DNA of 64,000 nt from Aspidiotus rigidus (lineage: Eukaryota; Arthropoda; Insecta; Hemiptera; Diaspididae): positions 14,736,501-14,800,500 of the forward strand of contig JAVHKY010000054.1 in the NCBI GenBank assembly GCA_035079385.1, in the 5' to 3' direction. The notes below the pieces were generated by a model. The model had not been told where the DNA came from and ran no database searches. It saw nothing but the letters and a program-made list of their open reading frames with translations. Below, in pieces: positions 1 through 10,285 of the stretch (the stretch's first letter is position 1; each line of letters opens with the position of its first letter). A program made the position numbers and the translations under genes.

Positions 1-1
1 G

Positions 2-2099
2 TTTGGAAAGGCTTATAAGTTAGTGCTGAAGAAGCTAAAAGGCCTCTCAGCAATGAGCCGAATGGAGCCCGATGTTGTGGGTCAAATCATTGATGGCTTG
101 TTCCCACAGCAGCCACCACCAATGGTAACGCTACCAATAATAGAAGAGGATGGTATATCCCTCCTAGGCACCGAGGAGGTTGATGCAGCACTCAATAGAC
201 TGCGGGGTAAGTATTGGAAGGCTCCAGGCCCGGATGAGATTCCAAATCCAGTCTGGAGCGCCATACATTCAGTTGGCCCAGCACTGCTTGTTGATACATT
301 CAATGCGGCAATTGTTGGGCGACTGTTCCCTGTGCGATGGAAGAAAGCCAGGCTAGCGTTGATCGATAAGAAGGATAAACCACCTGGTCTACCATCCTCT
401 TAGCGTCCACTTTGTCTGCTAGACAATGTTGGGAAACTTCTAGACAGAGTGATAGCCAATCGTTTGGAGAGCTATCTGAAGGAAAGAGATATAATCTCTG
501 ATAGCCAGTACGGTTTTAAAATTGGACGCTGCACATCAGATGCTGGGATCCGGCTGAAGAGGATAGCCAAGTCAGCGATTGATATGCGCCAGTTTTGCAC
601 AGCCGTCAGCCTCGACATAAGAAATGCGTTCAATTCAATTCCATGGAAGATGATATCGGAAGCTCTTGTGAACGCAGGAGTGCCCGCATACCTGCTCAGG
701 ATGATCAGCAGCTATCTTAGCTGCCGTGAAATCCAAGCAGAGACGTCTGCTGGTACAGTAAAGCGCCCTGTTACTTGTGGGGTGCCGCAGGGGTCGGTGC
801 TTGGGCCGCTTTTGTGGTGCGTCTCATTTAACGGAATCTTTAAGGTGAAGCTGCCACCAGGGGTTAAGCTTATCTGCTATGCGGATGACACCCTAGTGTT
901 ATGCACCGCCGAAACAACTGTAGCGGTGGAGAGCAGGGTTAACCGGGCCCTAGAGGATGTGACGCGTTGGATCGAGTCGGCTGGACTTGAACTAGCAGCA
1001 AGTAAGACGGAGGCCATTTTATTCACGACCCGTCGGAAGTTCAAGCCACCCACCTTTCGCCTGCGAGGTGTGGAAATTGAAACCAAGAAGCAAATGAAAT
1101 ACCTGGGCATCTGGTTTGACTCAACGCTGAGCTTCAGGCACCATTTCCTGATGGCAGCGGAAAAGGCGGGCCGGGTAGTTGGATACCTAAGCCGCCTTAT
1201 GAGGACCCTGGGAGGACCGAGAGAAGCAAGGAGAAGGATCATGATGAGCACTGCCTTGTCGATCCTCCTATATGGTGCGCCAGTATGGGCCAACTCCATG
1301 AAGATACCATACCGAAGAAGAGAGATGGTAAAGATTCAACGAAGAGCTGCGCTGAGGTGTGTTAGTGCCTACCGCACTGTCTCGACGGAGGCTCTTTGTG
1401 TATTAGCACGTTCACCACCAATCGAGCTCCTTGCTGAGGAGAGAGCGGTGGTGTTCGAAGCAAAGAAGAGAACGACGACCAACCGAGAAGCTTTACGGGT
1501 CAAGCAGGAGGCCAGGCGCTCCTTGCTTGTAAAGTGGAAAGCAAGAATTGCCCAGAGTGAGCTGGGTACATGGACAACCCGTGTGCTAATACGCGACCTT
1601 GATGAGTGGATGAACCGACACAATGGTCAGCTGAACTTTCACCTGACGCAGGTGTTAAGCGGCCATGGCTGCTTCAACAAGTACCTTCACGAGAAGTTAA
1701 GGACAGTTGAGCAGGCAACGAACGTGTTCGCACTGTAACCAAGGGCGGGATGATGGACCACAACACACCTTATTTGAGTGTGAGGCGTGGAGGCGTGAGC
1801 GGGACGAGCTTAGTCGGTCTCTTCAAGAGATTGGGGTAGATGAAGCGCTCGACCCGAGTAGCCTGGTACCCACCATGCTAGGTTCCGAAGAAGCATGGAA
1901 CCAGGTGTCTGCATTTGCGGCCACCATCATGAAGAGGAAGATGGACCAGGAATGGAAGGCAAATGCAGAACCACGCTATGGCCTACTCAACACCTGTGTA
2001 CCATCAACATCCAGATCTGCAGGAAGAAGAGGACCAAGACCTTCCCTGAAGAGAGAAGAAGATGAAGAAACTCCAACAGTGACCTACTGTATTGTGTAG
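2..2099 (+). pseudogene. Non-LTR retrotransposon ORF2 (reverse transcriptase + C-terminal zinc knuckle), I/R1 type, broken
   Basis: The window opens inside this ORF, so the endonuclease part lies off the left edge. Reading frame 2 runs from base 2 to 1738. RT blocks in order: KAPGPDEIP (about 220-245), AVSLDIRNAFNSIPW (about 600-650), GVPQGSVLGPLLW (about 780-815) and the catalytic CYADDTLVLC (about 880-905). One in-frame TAG at 401-403 stands where the family has a Tyr before RPLCLLDNVG. Near 1710-1735 the frame shifts by one; the other frame continues with CSHC-x9-H-x4-C, the zinc knuckle usual at the C terminus of I/R1/Jockey-group ORF2 proteins, and stops at 2099. Apart from these two lesions the frame is intact, so the copy is fairly young. 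No RNase H domain is seen. Clade assignment is inference. Confidence 0.88.
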
Positions 2100-2769
2100 T
2101 GTGGTGGTGTTTGTTGTTGTGAGTGTTCTTATGTTTTTTGTGCGTGCCAGGGGGGCACTGCAGCTTGGCGGTTGCCAAAGCAACTTGGCAGTTGCCGAGT
2201 AGAAGAGGGGGTTCGCGTAGGAGATTCCTCCTTCACTGAAGTTATACCCGAAAGGGTCGATTCCGGTGTTGGAGGAAACAATATTAAATGCATACGCAAC
2301 CCGCACCTACGGGCGGTGCTGCACATGCGACACACAAGCGACCTTGGGACTCCCTCTGCGTATCTTTACTGCCCCCTCCCCACCTAAAAATCCCTGCCTC
2401 TTACCACTCAACTAGCGTAAGTCCAACTCTGTACTAAATTTCATCACCAAACCCCTGTCCCGAGTCCATGCACGTACCTTTACTTTTCCCTTACTCATCT
2501 TTGTATGCGGGCGTAAGACTTGTAACGTCATAATCAGCAAGTTTAACGACAATCTATAATAGGCTTGAGATGAGCAGTCAGGCTACCAACAAATCAAGCC
2601 AATTTCCCCACCCCCACTCCGGAATTTACGTCAGAGCGTCAGTCCTGTGAACGTAGTTCTACACTAAATTTTAGGATGAGCTTGCATCAGGGGAACGTCC
2701 TCCTAAAGCTCGACTCCTCGGTAGTGCATCACCTACCTTCTCTCTTGGAACTCGGAAAGAGAGATTTTC
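2100..2769. other. 3' flank of the non-LTR element, no gene seen
   Basis: This follows the retrotransposon stop codon and probably begins with its 3' UTR (GT-rich for about 60 bases). I could not place the end of the element: no poly(A) tail or target duplication is obvious. No coding sequence is supported. Confidence 0.4.
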
Positions 2770-3056
2770 TGGCAAAGTCAAATAAATGAAGATTATGTTT
2801 CATGTCCACTACTGAGTGACCTCGTTTATATTCTAAGATCACGCCTGTTGTGTGGTGAAATCATAGCCTAGCCTGTGAATTTTTCTCACAGAGGTATGCG
2901 CCCCGTTCTTGGACTAATATGGGCATAGTTTATTGTAAGATAAGCTATTTAGCTCACGGAGGATGTCAACATTGGCAACTTCATTAGCTTGTGACGTCAT
3001 AACCATCCACGATGGCTACCCGTGACGTCATCAGTATTCATAACGTTATCAGCTTC

Positions 3057-3058
<2 letters not shown>

Positions 3059-3090
<32 letters not shown>
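3059..3090. repeat. (CT)n microsatellite
   Basis: About 16 CT units in a row, lying inside the unclassified repeat copy 1. Confidence 0.97.
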
Positions 3091-3095
<5 letters not shown>

Positions 3096-3438
3096 ATCCT
3101 CTTTTATTCTCAAGATTGCTCACTTCACTCGAGTCTCCCTTATACTAAGCGTTCAGACACGGCTGATGACGTCATACTTGCACTTTTAGATGGGAAATAT
3201 ATAAGTGCACGCCTCATAAAATTATATTGACCGCCAGTTCCCCTCCCGCCATGGAAAAAAACTAACAAGACATTGAAACCATGACGAACGCCATAAATGC
3301 ACGCCAGGACTGGCACACGACCCGTATTTCAAAAGAAGATAATTTTACTGCCTTTTTTGTGAGGAACTCCAGCCAGGATGGGCTTGACAGTAGAGATTGC
3401 CTCCTCTTAATAAACCTCAAACTCCCTATGAGTGAGGT

Positions 3439-3951
3439 ATGACTGTTGATGGAGGTGTTTTCCCAGTTGTTCCACCCCGGAGGAGTAAGTCGAGTCAATT
3501 GCTTAATGCATTAGATTTCGAGCATTGTCGTAAGATCTTCACTGGTTGGTCAAATACTGAGGTTCGTCGTCACAATAATATGATTCGGCAGAAGTATGAT
3601 GCCAAGGGGATGCGCGGTAGTTATATGGATCAGTGCAATAGCCGCGGACGTTTCATTGTTGACTTGTATTCAAGAGTTCGCCGTTTTGACAATATTCGCA
3701 CTTCTGATCCTTCCCGTCATTTGCCAATTCCACTCTTCCTTTTCGCAGGCCCTTTTTGGCAATCAAGGTTCTTGATGGAGTCTAACCGTCAAGCCCATTT
3801 GGAGCTTCCTTTCGATCTTCAGGAAGCTTTTCACGCTGCACATGTCAAGTGGTGGGCGGAAAAAAAAATCTTCACTTGGAATGCTGCCTTGAGGCTTATG
3901 CTGAGCATTCCATTGTCTTCTTTCCTGTTTCTTCTTCCTGTATCAGGTTAA
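3439..3951 (+). CDS. Unrecognised 170-codon ORF inside a repeat
   Basis: An ATG-started frame of 170 codons with a protein-like composition (rich in Arg, Phe, Trp and His) and an in-frame stop two codons upstream. I do not recognise the product. It sits in the part of the repeat that is not shared with the second copy at 42 kb. The last 20 residues are hydrophobic (LMLSIPLSSFLFLLPVSG) and may be read-through of an exon end. It may be a fragment of an unidentified mobile-element gene or a chance ORF. Confidence 0.28.
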   Translation: MTVDGGVFPVVPPRRSKSSQLLNALDFEHCRKIFTGWSNTEVRRHNNMIRQKYDAKGMRGSYMDQCNSRGRFIVDLYSRVRRFDNIRTSDPSRHLPIPLFLFAGPFWQSRFLMESNRQAHLELPFDLQEAFHAAHVKWWAEKKIFTWNAALRLMLSIPLSSFLFLLPVSG

Positions 3952-4699
3952 CTTAATTAAATGTGGATTGCACATTGTTCTGCATGTTCTTATGTGCGCA
4001 CTATGTGGGAATGTGTGCACTACTTACATGGCGGTGAATTTGTTCTCTTCAATGGATTTTGAGTGTTTTGATTTTGTGTGCACAACTTGTATCAAGATGT
4101 GTTCACTACTTACTTCGTTTTTATCCGTGTAATACATTTTATAGGCGTGTCAATTTTGTTTCCTTGGCGTGTTATCGATAGGCGGGCAATTTCGTTTTTT
4201 GAGGCGTGCGATTAAATGTATGCCCTTTTAGATTCCAAGGATGAAGGAAGGTGGATTGAACTCGCAGATTTCAGAATTTCACTCGTTAACGTCACCAGCT
4301 GATGACATCATAGTTTATTATAAAGGAAGAGAATGGATGCAGTATACAGAATTATTCGGGGGCAACACGCGGGGTTGGTGTGAACTCGCTAATTTTGTAA
4401 TTAGTGGCTAGGATTCAAGAAACTTTAGGAAAGACTTTAAAAATGTCAAAATCTCCTCTTCCTCACTACCCCTTCTGAGTTAGCCCTTGAATGTGGTATG
4501 TGGAAATGGCCCTGATGAACTTCACTTAAAGACCCTGGCTCCGCGCCTATAATCCCTATTGACCAAGATATAGTGGCCATAACGCACGCCCACGATTCTA
4601 AATGACCTTGATCTATCTAGTTAGGGAAATTGAAAAATTCATATATTATTAGATGGGAAGAGAGTGTCATCTCGACCTCAAGGGGCCCACGAGTCTTAC

Positions 4700-6288
4700 C
4701 ATTAATAAGTTTTCGAAATTTTCAATTTCAAATTTCTTGATAGTTCCAGCGCACGAATTTCTTTCACCACGACACCCCAAGTTTCCCAAAACCACATAGT
4801 GAGTGGGTACCAAATCCCTCCTACTATACCAATTGCTTACTCTATAAGTTCCAAAATCTGGATCAGGAAACATAAACGGATGCGTGATTCTCCAAGCACT
4901 ATCCTTTCTCGAGTCGTAAACAATAAGTGCAGGATTGGTGCTGTCAGACATATACACGAACACATTATCGCAGTCGGAGATACCATATTCGCTCCTGCTA
5001 TTATCGTCTATGACCAAGTTAGTTAACAGAGAATTTCGTCTTAAAATTTCTTGAGGCAATGTGACAATCCTAATCTGTGAACGTAGAAATAATATAATTC
5101 ACTCATTTTGTAGGAATTGGACTATAGAAGGCGTGTAATTGATGTACAAGCATTGTTTTAACAGTCTCACCAGTTGATCAGTTCTGGAATCGAATATCAA
5201 TAATTTAGGTGGACAGATTACATGGAAGCCGGACAAACTGTCCATGACGCCCGAATCCAGTATCCATAATCGATCGCATTTATCCAATCTGATCCTAAAT
5301 ACTGAAATAATGTTGGTGCAGTTTTCCCTGGTGTTGGACACCGTATTCGTGGCGGCTGCTCTATGCCAATCCCAACTTGGATAAGCCTAAATGGAATCAT
5401 ATTTCTATATTATTACTGTCAAATGAATGGAAATACTTTTAAGAATTATTTACAAGATTGAATCAGAGGAGTCAAGCAAATGCTGATTGACGTAAAACTA
5501 GCTTTTAGCTTCTTGCTTTACCGACGATTGGCTTAAAACTTTGCTATTGCTTTTTTGTCATTTTATTGGCTACTGAACGATTCGCTAATATCTTAACTAC
5601 GGAACGGAATGATAAAACTCCGGAGCGGAATGAACCGTTCCGGAACGGAATGAATCATAAAGAAAATCAGTTGATCAGTATTCGCTTTTGATTGGCTAAC
5701 GGCTGAATGAAAAAATTATTGACTGGCTTTTGATTAGCTTGAAGGCCAATCTTCTGCTTCTTTAGCGATTAATGGCTTTTGCTTGACACCTCTGGATTGA
5801 ATGAATGTTTCTGACGATTTTTTCTTGAAAGATACAGTAAAAAAAAGGGTGATTGTCCAAAAGAAACGATCTGGAAAAACGGTTTTTTATCCGATAAGCA
5901 AAAAATCCAATTTTGCAGATCAGTTCTTTTCGATACTTGCCCTTTTTCATTGTGCCCTTGAAATAGTTTAGAATGATAAACAAATGCTCACCTGCAGCAT
6001 AGGTGACTGTTCTCCAGAATTTTCGAAACTATTCCGCGGTATCCACGAAACAGTGGCTGGATTTCCGGGCCACAATCTCGGCGTGGCTAGGAAAACACGA
6101 TCCCAACCTACTTCCAAGCTAGTGAAGACTGTATTTTCTGGGACGTAATTTCTTAGCAGTGGGTACGTGAAAGGTATATTGAATTTAAGGAAACTCCACT
6201 GGTTCATAATTTCTATTTGAGCTGAGATACAGACATTGAATATCGTGACTAGCACGACAATCAAATTTAAAATTGCCATCATAATCAC
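4700..6288 (-). CDS. Yellow/MRJP-family secreted protein, 5' three exons, 3' end missing
   Basis: Exon 1 is 6288-5992 (99 codons), exon 2 is 5386-5171 (72 codons), and exon 3 starts at 5074. Introns are 605 and 96 bp, all junctions phase 0 with GT/AG. Exon 1 encodes a hydrophobic signal peptide ending near CISAQ, then VGWDRVFLATPRLWPG, the family's first beta-propeller blade. Exon 2 begins AYPSWDWHRA and contains CDRLWILDSG and ICPPKLLIFD, both diagnostic. Exon 3 has NVFVYMSDSTNPALIVYDSR and SAWRITHPFMF. Exon 3 can end at a GTAAGA donor after 4700, or earlier at a GTAAGC donor after 4841 (following GTYR) with a tiny further exon. The C-terminal half (about 180-200 residues) is not found in 1-4699, where repeats begin. 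Either the exons lie beyond the window or the gene is cut. Yellow proteins are extracellular; many act in cuticle pigmentation, but the role of this one is unknown. Confidence 0.82.
5580..5660. repeat. Short GGAACGGAATGA direct repeats in yellow intron 1
   Basis: Four close variants of CGGAACGGAATGA lie in tandem within intron 1 of the left yellow gene. The surrounding 250 bp also repeats GATTGGCT-like words. No function is evident. Confidence 0.5.
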
Positions 6289-7187
6289 GCGTATCTGAAA
6301 TCAGAACCAAAATTCACAATCGTTAGCTAGGTATGGAATTGCCATTACTATATCGCTGCTAATTAAATCAGTCATATCATTAACTCTTAGACGTTCTATC
6401 TGTTGCTTGGGACTCTTCTGATTATGTCACGATCTAGGCGTGGATGGCGTTCACTTCTCCATGAAACTCCTATGTACTTTTAAAGCTCAACATTTTCCAA
6501 TATTTTTCTACTTTAGTGATGTAGGCGTACATTTTCTCCTATCCTAACGTTGCCGTCACCCCCCGACAAAAGCAATAGCAGATTGTGCCCGGCTGAAAAT
6601 AACATCGTAACCCTGGGACATACACTTAACGATAATACGGAACGGTTTCTTGGAAATTTAGTACCTAATTGTGTAGCACACATCATTGTAAGCTTTTTCT
6701 CTTCCTCAATTATATCAAGTTGGTAAACCGTGAATTATGAATGCGTTCATTGAACTTATTTCTTGCTGTGAGACGAGACTGACATTTGTCGATTGCTTCT
6801 TGAGAAAAAATTGTCGCGTAAAAAATTATAGATCTTGGCAAAAATATTACGTGCCTTTTGCACTCGGCATAAGAATAGGTATTTATGCGAATTTGTGTTG
6901 CATTCAACATTTTTTTCGCTTCGATTGTCTCGTTGATTACGAACCAACGTCATGGGCTCGGTCAACATGGTTAGAATTTACAAGTAGTATTTTTTTAGCA
7001 CTGTTGATTTCACTTAAAATAGAAATATGTAGGTACCTATTTGTATTTTTTCTTGATGTATCATTGAGACGTCATAGATATTGGAGCACGTATGATAAAT
7101 TGTGATTTTTATGTTTCCCCCTAACGTGCGAACCAGAAATACTAAATTCGCAAAGACTTCTAATTTACGCCAAATATGGTACAAATA
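6289..7187. other. Intergenic, nothing recognised
   Basis: Upstream of the left yellow gene, so it should hold its promoter. I see no confident TATA/initiator pair and no coding region; short open frames here lack family features. Confidence 0.5.
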
Positions 7188-7345
7188 GTATAAAATCTGT
7201 GACACGTTTCGGTCGAAGACCATTATCAAATTAAAGTTGAAAATAGGTATCGAATCACGAATACAAACACGAAAGTAAAGAAAGAGTCAAAATATGAAAA
7301 AACAAAGATACAAAATTAGTCATGATTAGCGTCGTGAAAGCCCGG

Positions 7346-7878
7346 ATTCCTCGGCATTTGCCGAATTATTTTAGTGCGTCTGAAAAGTATGAAAATGACA
7401 TAGAAGTACATATTAGGGGTAGTAGAGGCTAGGGGAAAAAATTCATCTTGTCGAAAATTACCGAAAATGGAATGAATGCGCCGAAAACAGTGTTTAAAGC
7501 CGAGAAAGGCCGAAAATGACCATTTTGTTAGATATTGTCTAAAATGATTAAATTTCGGACAAAATTTGCTTAATTTTTTTTAATATTCAGCAGTTTTGTT
7601 GAAAATTGGACAGTTTTTTTCCAAAATATAATTTTTAGTTCAAAGTAGAAAAATGTTGATTGAAAAATTGCTAGGATTTTTTATTGATGAGTTTAATACC
7701 TAAAAAACGTTTATTTTGGTCAAAATCACAAAATTTTGGTCGTAAATTGAATGATTCTGATCGTGAATTTGTGAAAGCACTGAAAACGCATGTTTTTATC
7801 TTTTTTTTTTTAAAATGCCGAATAATACATTGATTGCCGAAACGTTTTACTTTTTGTATCAAAAAATCCGGGCTCTGG
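7346..7878. mobile_element. TIR element, copy 1 of the family at 36311-37113
   Basis: The sequence is collinear with 36311-37113 over its whole length apart from the hairpin insertion there. Ends are imperfectly preserved: AGCCCGGATT at the left and AATCCGGGCT at the right, an exact 10-bp inverted pair. The interior is AT-rich with repeated GCCGAAAA words and no coding capacity. It sits within the 3' part of PLE-A. No target duplication was recognised for this copy. Confidence 0.65.
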
Positions 7879-7879
7879 T

Positions 7880-8163
7880 TCCTAGCAAGTATAAGATGAG
7901 GGATGTCCTCGTTCACTATGATCACAACTATTATCAGAAACGGCCTCCAATGCTCGACGTCTTCTCTCAAGATTCTCATTATGCAAAAGGCGCGAACTCC
8001 ACAATTTCTTTCAAAACTGTGACAGCTGTTGCCAAGACATGGGACGCAAAGGCAGATTTTTACGGCGTGTTATTCTGGGCAGCTTTATCGTGCTCTGAGA
8101 CTCTTGTCCTGAGTTTCCGACCAGTTTCGCCGATATAAACAGACGCGCAGTCGTTGCACTGGG
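7880..8163 (-). pseudogene. GIY-YIG endonuclease domain of PLE-A (fragment)
   Basis: The minus strand reads CNDCASVYIGETGRKLRTRV followed by SEHDKAA and, after a stop codon, SAFASHVL. This is the PLE endonuclease with its Cys pair just before the YIGET motif. An in-frame TAA follows NNTP near 8056. Further on, about 7975-7890 reads VNEDIPHLIL in another frame, matching VNEDIPHLTLANN at 12.87 kb, so the frame is broken at least twice. Confidence 0.7.
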
Positions 8164-8521
8164 CAGCGGTGGATTTACGCACAGGCAACATAGGCGACTG
8201 CCTAGGGCGGCAAATTTTCAAGGGGCGGCAAATTTTTGGATAGCCTAATATGAATCAATAAAAAAATTAAAATTTATTTTTTCTCAAATTGGCACACTCG
8301 TAATTACATTTTATAACTTATTCTTGAAAAGAAAGTCGGTTGAGAATCTGATTACATATGTTCGAGAAGTTTATTTTATTGTGTGACATTTTTCTATTAT
8401 TTTCAAAATATTATACTTACCGTAATACATTAAATAAAAAGTTTGAAAAAAATTTTACATTATGACGGGGGCGGCACTCAGCCATCTACCTAGGGCGGCG
8501 AAAAAGTTAAATCCGCCACTG
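8164..8521. mobile_element. hAT-type MITE (358 bp) with 8-bp target duplication
   Basis: Ends are CAGCGGTGGATTTA and, reverse-complemented, CAGTGGCGGATTTA (12 of 14 identical). The element is flanked by the exact 8-bp direct repeat GCACTGGG at 8156-8163 and 8522-8529. TIRs starting CAG with 8-bp duplications are the hAT superfamily hallmark. There is no transposase. Removing the element and one duplication rejoins the PLE-A frame just upstream of CNDC. Confidence 0.9.
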
Positions 8522-8677
8522 GCACTGGGAGCTGGTCCTCTGTGAGTGTAGGATCTTTAAGACTCGACAGAAGACGTCTTGTGGTGTCTATAGAATAAGA
8601 AGCAGGGCGATAGTGAAAGGATAAAATTCCGAGGTATGGAAGTCGGATCCATTGTTCTTTTCTTTTTCCCCTATTTG

Positions 8678-9610
8678 TTATTGCCTGGAGATAACGAAGG
8701 TGGAATTGAGAGCCTGTGAGTCAAGTTTTTTGAAGACCAACTTATAAAGGCCAATGTCAACATTATTGGTCTTCGCTTTTTGGGTGTTAGTGTCTAATTC
8801 TTTTTTAAAGGCCACTGCGGGCAGGTTGTTGGACTCTAAACGATGGATCATTGAATGAAAAGCAGATTGCTTGTGGGAGAGAGGGTGGAAAGAGGAGCCA
8901 TCTGTCACATGGTCAGGGTGAATGGACTTTTTGAATATACCGAATTCATGTTGACCGTCTTTAATGGTTAGGGTGAGATCTAAGAAATTAACTTTGGAAC
9001 CGCCAATCTCGAGCTTGAATTTAATAGAGGGATAGAAACTATTGGTGAAATAAAAAAAGTCCTGGAGTTGAGTAACGGTACCTTTCCATAGACGTAAGAC
9101 GTCGTCTGCGGATCTGTACCAATATTCCACTAGACTCACAAGCATGTTGTTGGATAAGAAAATTTCCTTTTCCAGGCTATTCATGAAAATTTTAGCAATT
9201 AGAGGGGCTAGAGGAGACCCTATAGGAAGACCATCGGGGAAGCAATAAATATTATTTTTGACTTTGCAAATATTATATTCGATACATATTTTTAAGAGGG
9301 TAATAATGCAACACGGTAACGGGGCACGAAATTTGTGAACGTTCTAGCATTTCAGTATATTGGGATACGAACTGCTGGCATCAAAAGACACGAGGATAGA
9401 GCCCTAAGGAAACCTATGATTTTTACTTTTACCAACCAGTTCAGCAGTATTTTTGACAGATTGCGTGGGCTGAAAATCTACGTTGTTCTTAAACCAACGA
9501 TCAATGTATTTGGTGGGGAGGTAAATAAGGGACGACATATAAGAAACTATCGGTCTTAAAAGAATGCCCGCCTTATGGATTTTGGGAAGACCATAGAGTC
9601 TAGGGGGCCT
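8678..9610 (-). pseudogene. Reverse transcriptase of PLE-A (degraded)
   Basis: Minus-strand pieces in order are RLYGLPKIHK (about 9595-9565, frame-shifted), RPIVSYMSSLIYLPTKYIDR (about 9550-9490), DGLPIGSPLAPLIAKIFMNS (about 9235-9175), then an open stretch from 9184 to 8678 with SADDVLRLW and KVNFLDLTLTI. The catalytic Y-x-DD block reads SADD rather than YVDD, so the first motif Tyr is lost. Several frameshifts and stops separate the pieces. Confidence 0.75.
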
Positions 9611-9640
9611 AGGATTCCTGACTTAAATTCGGAAACGGGA

Positions 9641-10285
9641 GGGGGGCTGAGTGACAAATTCACTAGCATCAATCTGTCTACGAACACGAGTATTAAATTT
9701 AGGGGAATATTAAACCGCGCGAAAATAAAAAGGCGTTTCAACGAAAAACAGCAGGACGAAAAAATCATCCAAAATAACGAAATCATAAGTGGTGGTGACA
9801 AAAAGTACAGCACACGAAATTTTCGAGTATGCTCACGAAAAAAAAAGAAGAATACACGAAATTTTCAGAGTGTTTTCACGAAAAATAAAATAAAATAAAA
9901 AAAACAATAATTAGGAACGAACGCTTGCCCGCCGGCCAATTTTTAAGTAAAGTTTCAGACTTAGTCAGGCAGTGGTCAGAAGAATGAAATCCACAATTCG
10001 AAAAATAGCACTCCATTCGTCATCGACGTACCAGATATTTCTTTACCGCTATGGACTGCCGCTTATCAGTGGGCTGCAGCTGATAAAGCAATTCTGTAAC
10101 GTCAAAGTTGTACGGAGTACTTTGTGGCAGCAGGAAGCAGTAAAAATTGTATTTGGGGAAAAAAACTGTCCAAATTTCTGAGAGGTGACGACAGATGGCA
10201 AACGTTCGACGACTTCAAAGCCCGCAAATTCAATGTCTGGACCATAGTCACCGACAGAGAGAAGAGCAAGGTATTCAGATTGTCC
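9641..10285. other. No confident gene
   Basis: Lies between PLE-A and the truncated 3' end of PLE-B copy 2. Purine-rich AAAATAAAA repeats occur near 9880. Short open frames on either strand near 10050-10300 have no recognised features. Confidence 0.4.

Larger units (their letters stand above)
2770..4400 (+). repeat. Unclassified interspersed repeat, copy 1 (see copy at 41801-43370)
   Basis: The left part (2770-3200) and right part (4230-4400) match 41801-42270 and 42420-43370 in the same order and orientation, at clearly diverged identity. Shared landmarks are AAATAAATGAAGAT-like sequence at 2780, CGCCCCGTTCTTGGA at about 2899, several TGACGTCA palindromes (about 2991, 3022, 3170) and ACAGTATACAG-like sequence near 4340. 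The middle sections differ: this copy holds a CT tract and an unknown ORF, the other a GGAACC-rich tract. No terminal repeats or target duplication were found, so the class is unknown. Confidence 0.55.
7188..9640 (-). mobile_element. Penelope-like element PLE-A, degraded and interrupted
   Basis: Read on the minus strand. RT pieces run from about 9610 down to 8678, the GIY-YIG endonuclease piece from about 8163 to 7880, and the 3' terminal region is at 7316-7188. The 3' region recurs on the plus strand at 12930-13060. Two younger elements interrupt it: a hAT-type MITE at 8164-8521 and a second TIR element at about 7346-7878. The order RT then GIY-YIG is the signature of Penelope-like retroelements. 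Confidence 0.75.

Noticed and set aside
4400..4699. Further exons of the left yellow gene
   Set aside because: Read on the minus strand in all frames; no beta-propeller motif such as DG-x-x-G-x-ALSP was found.
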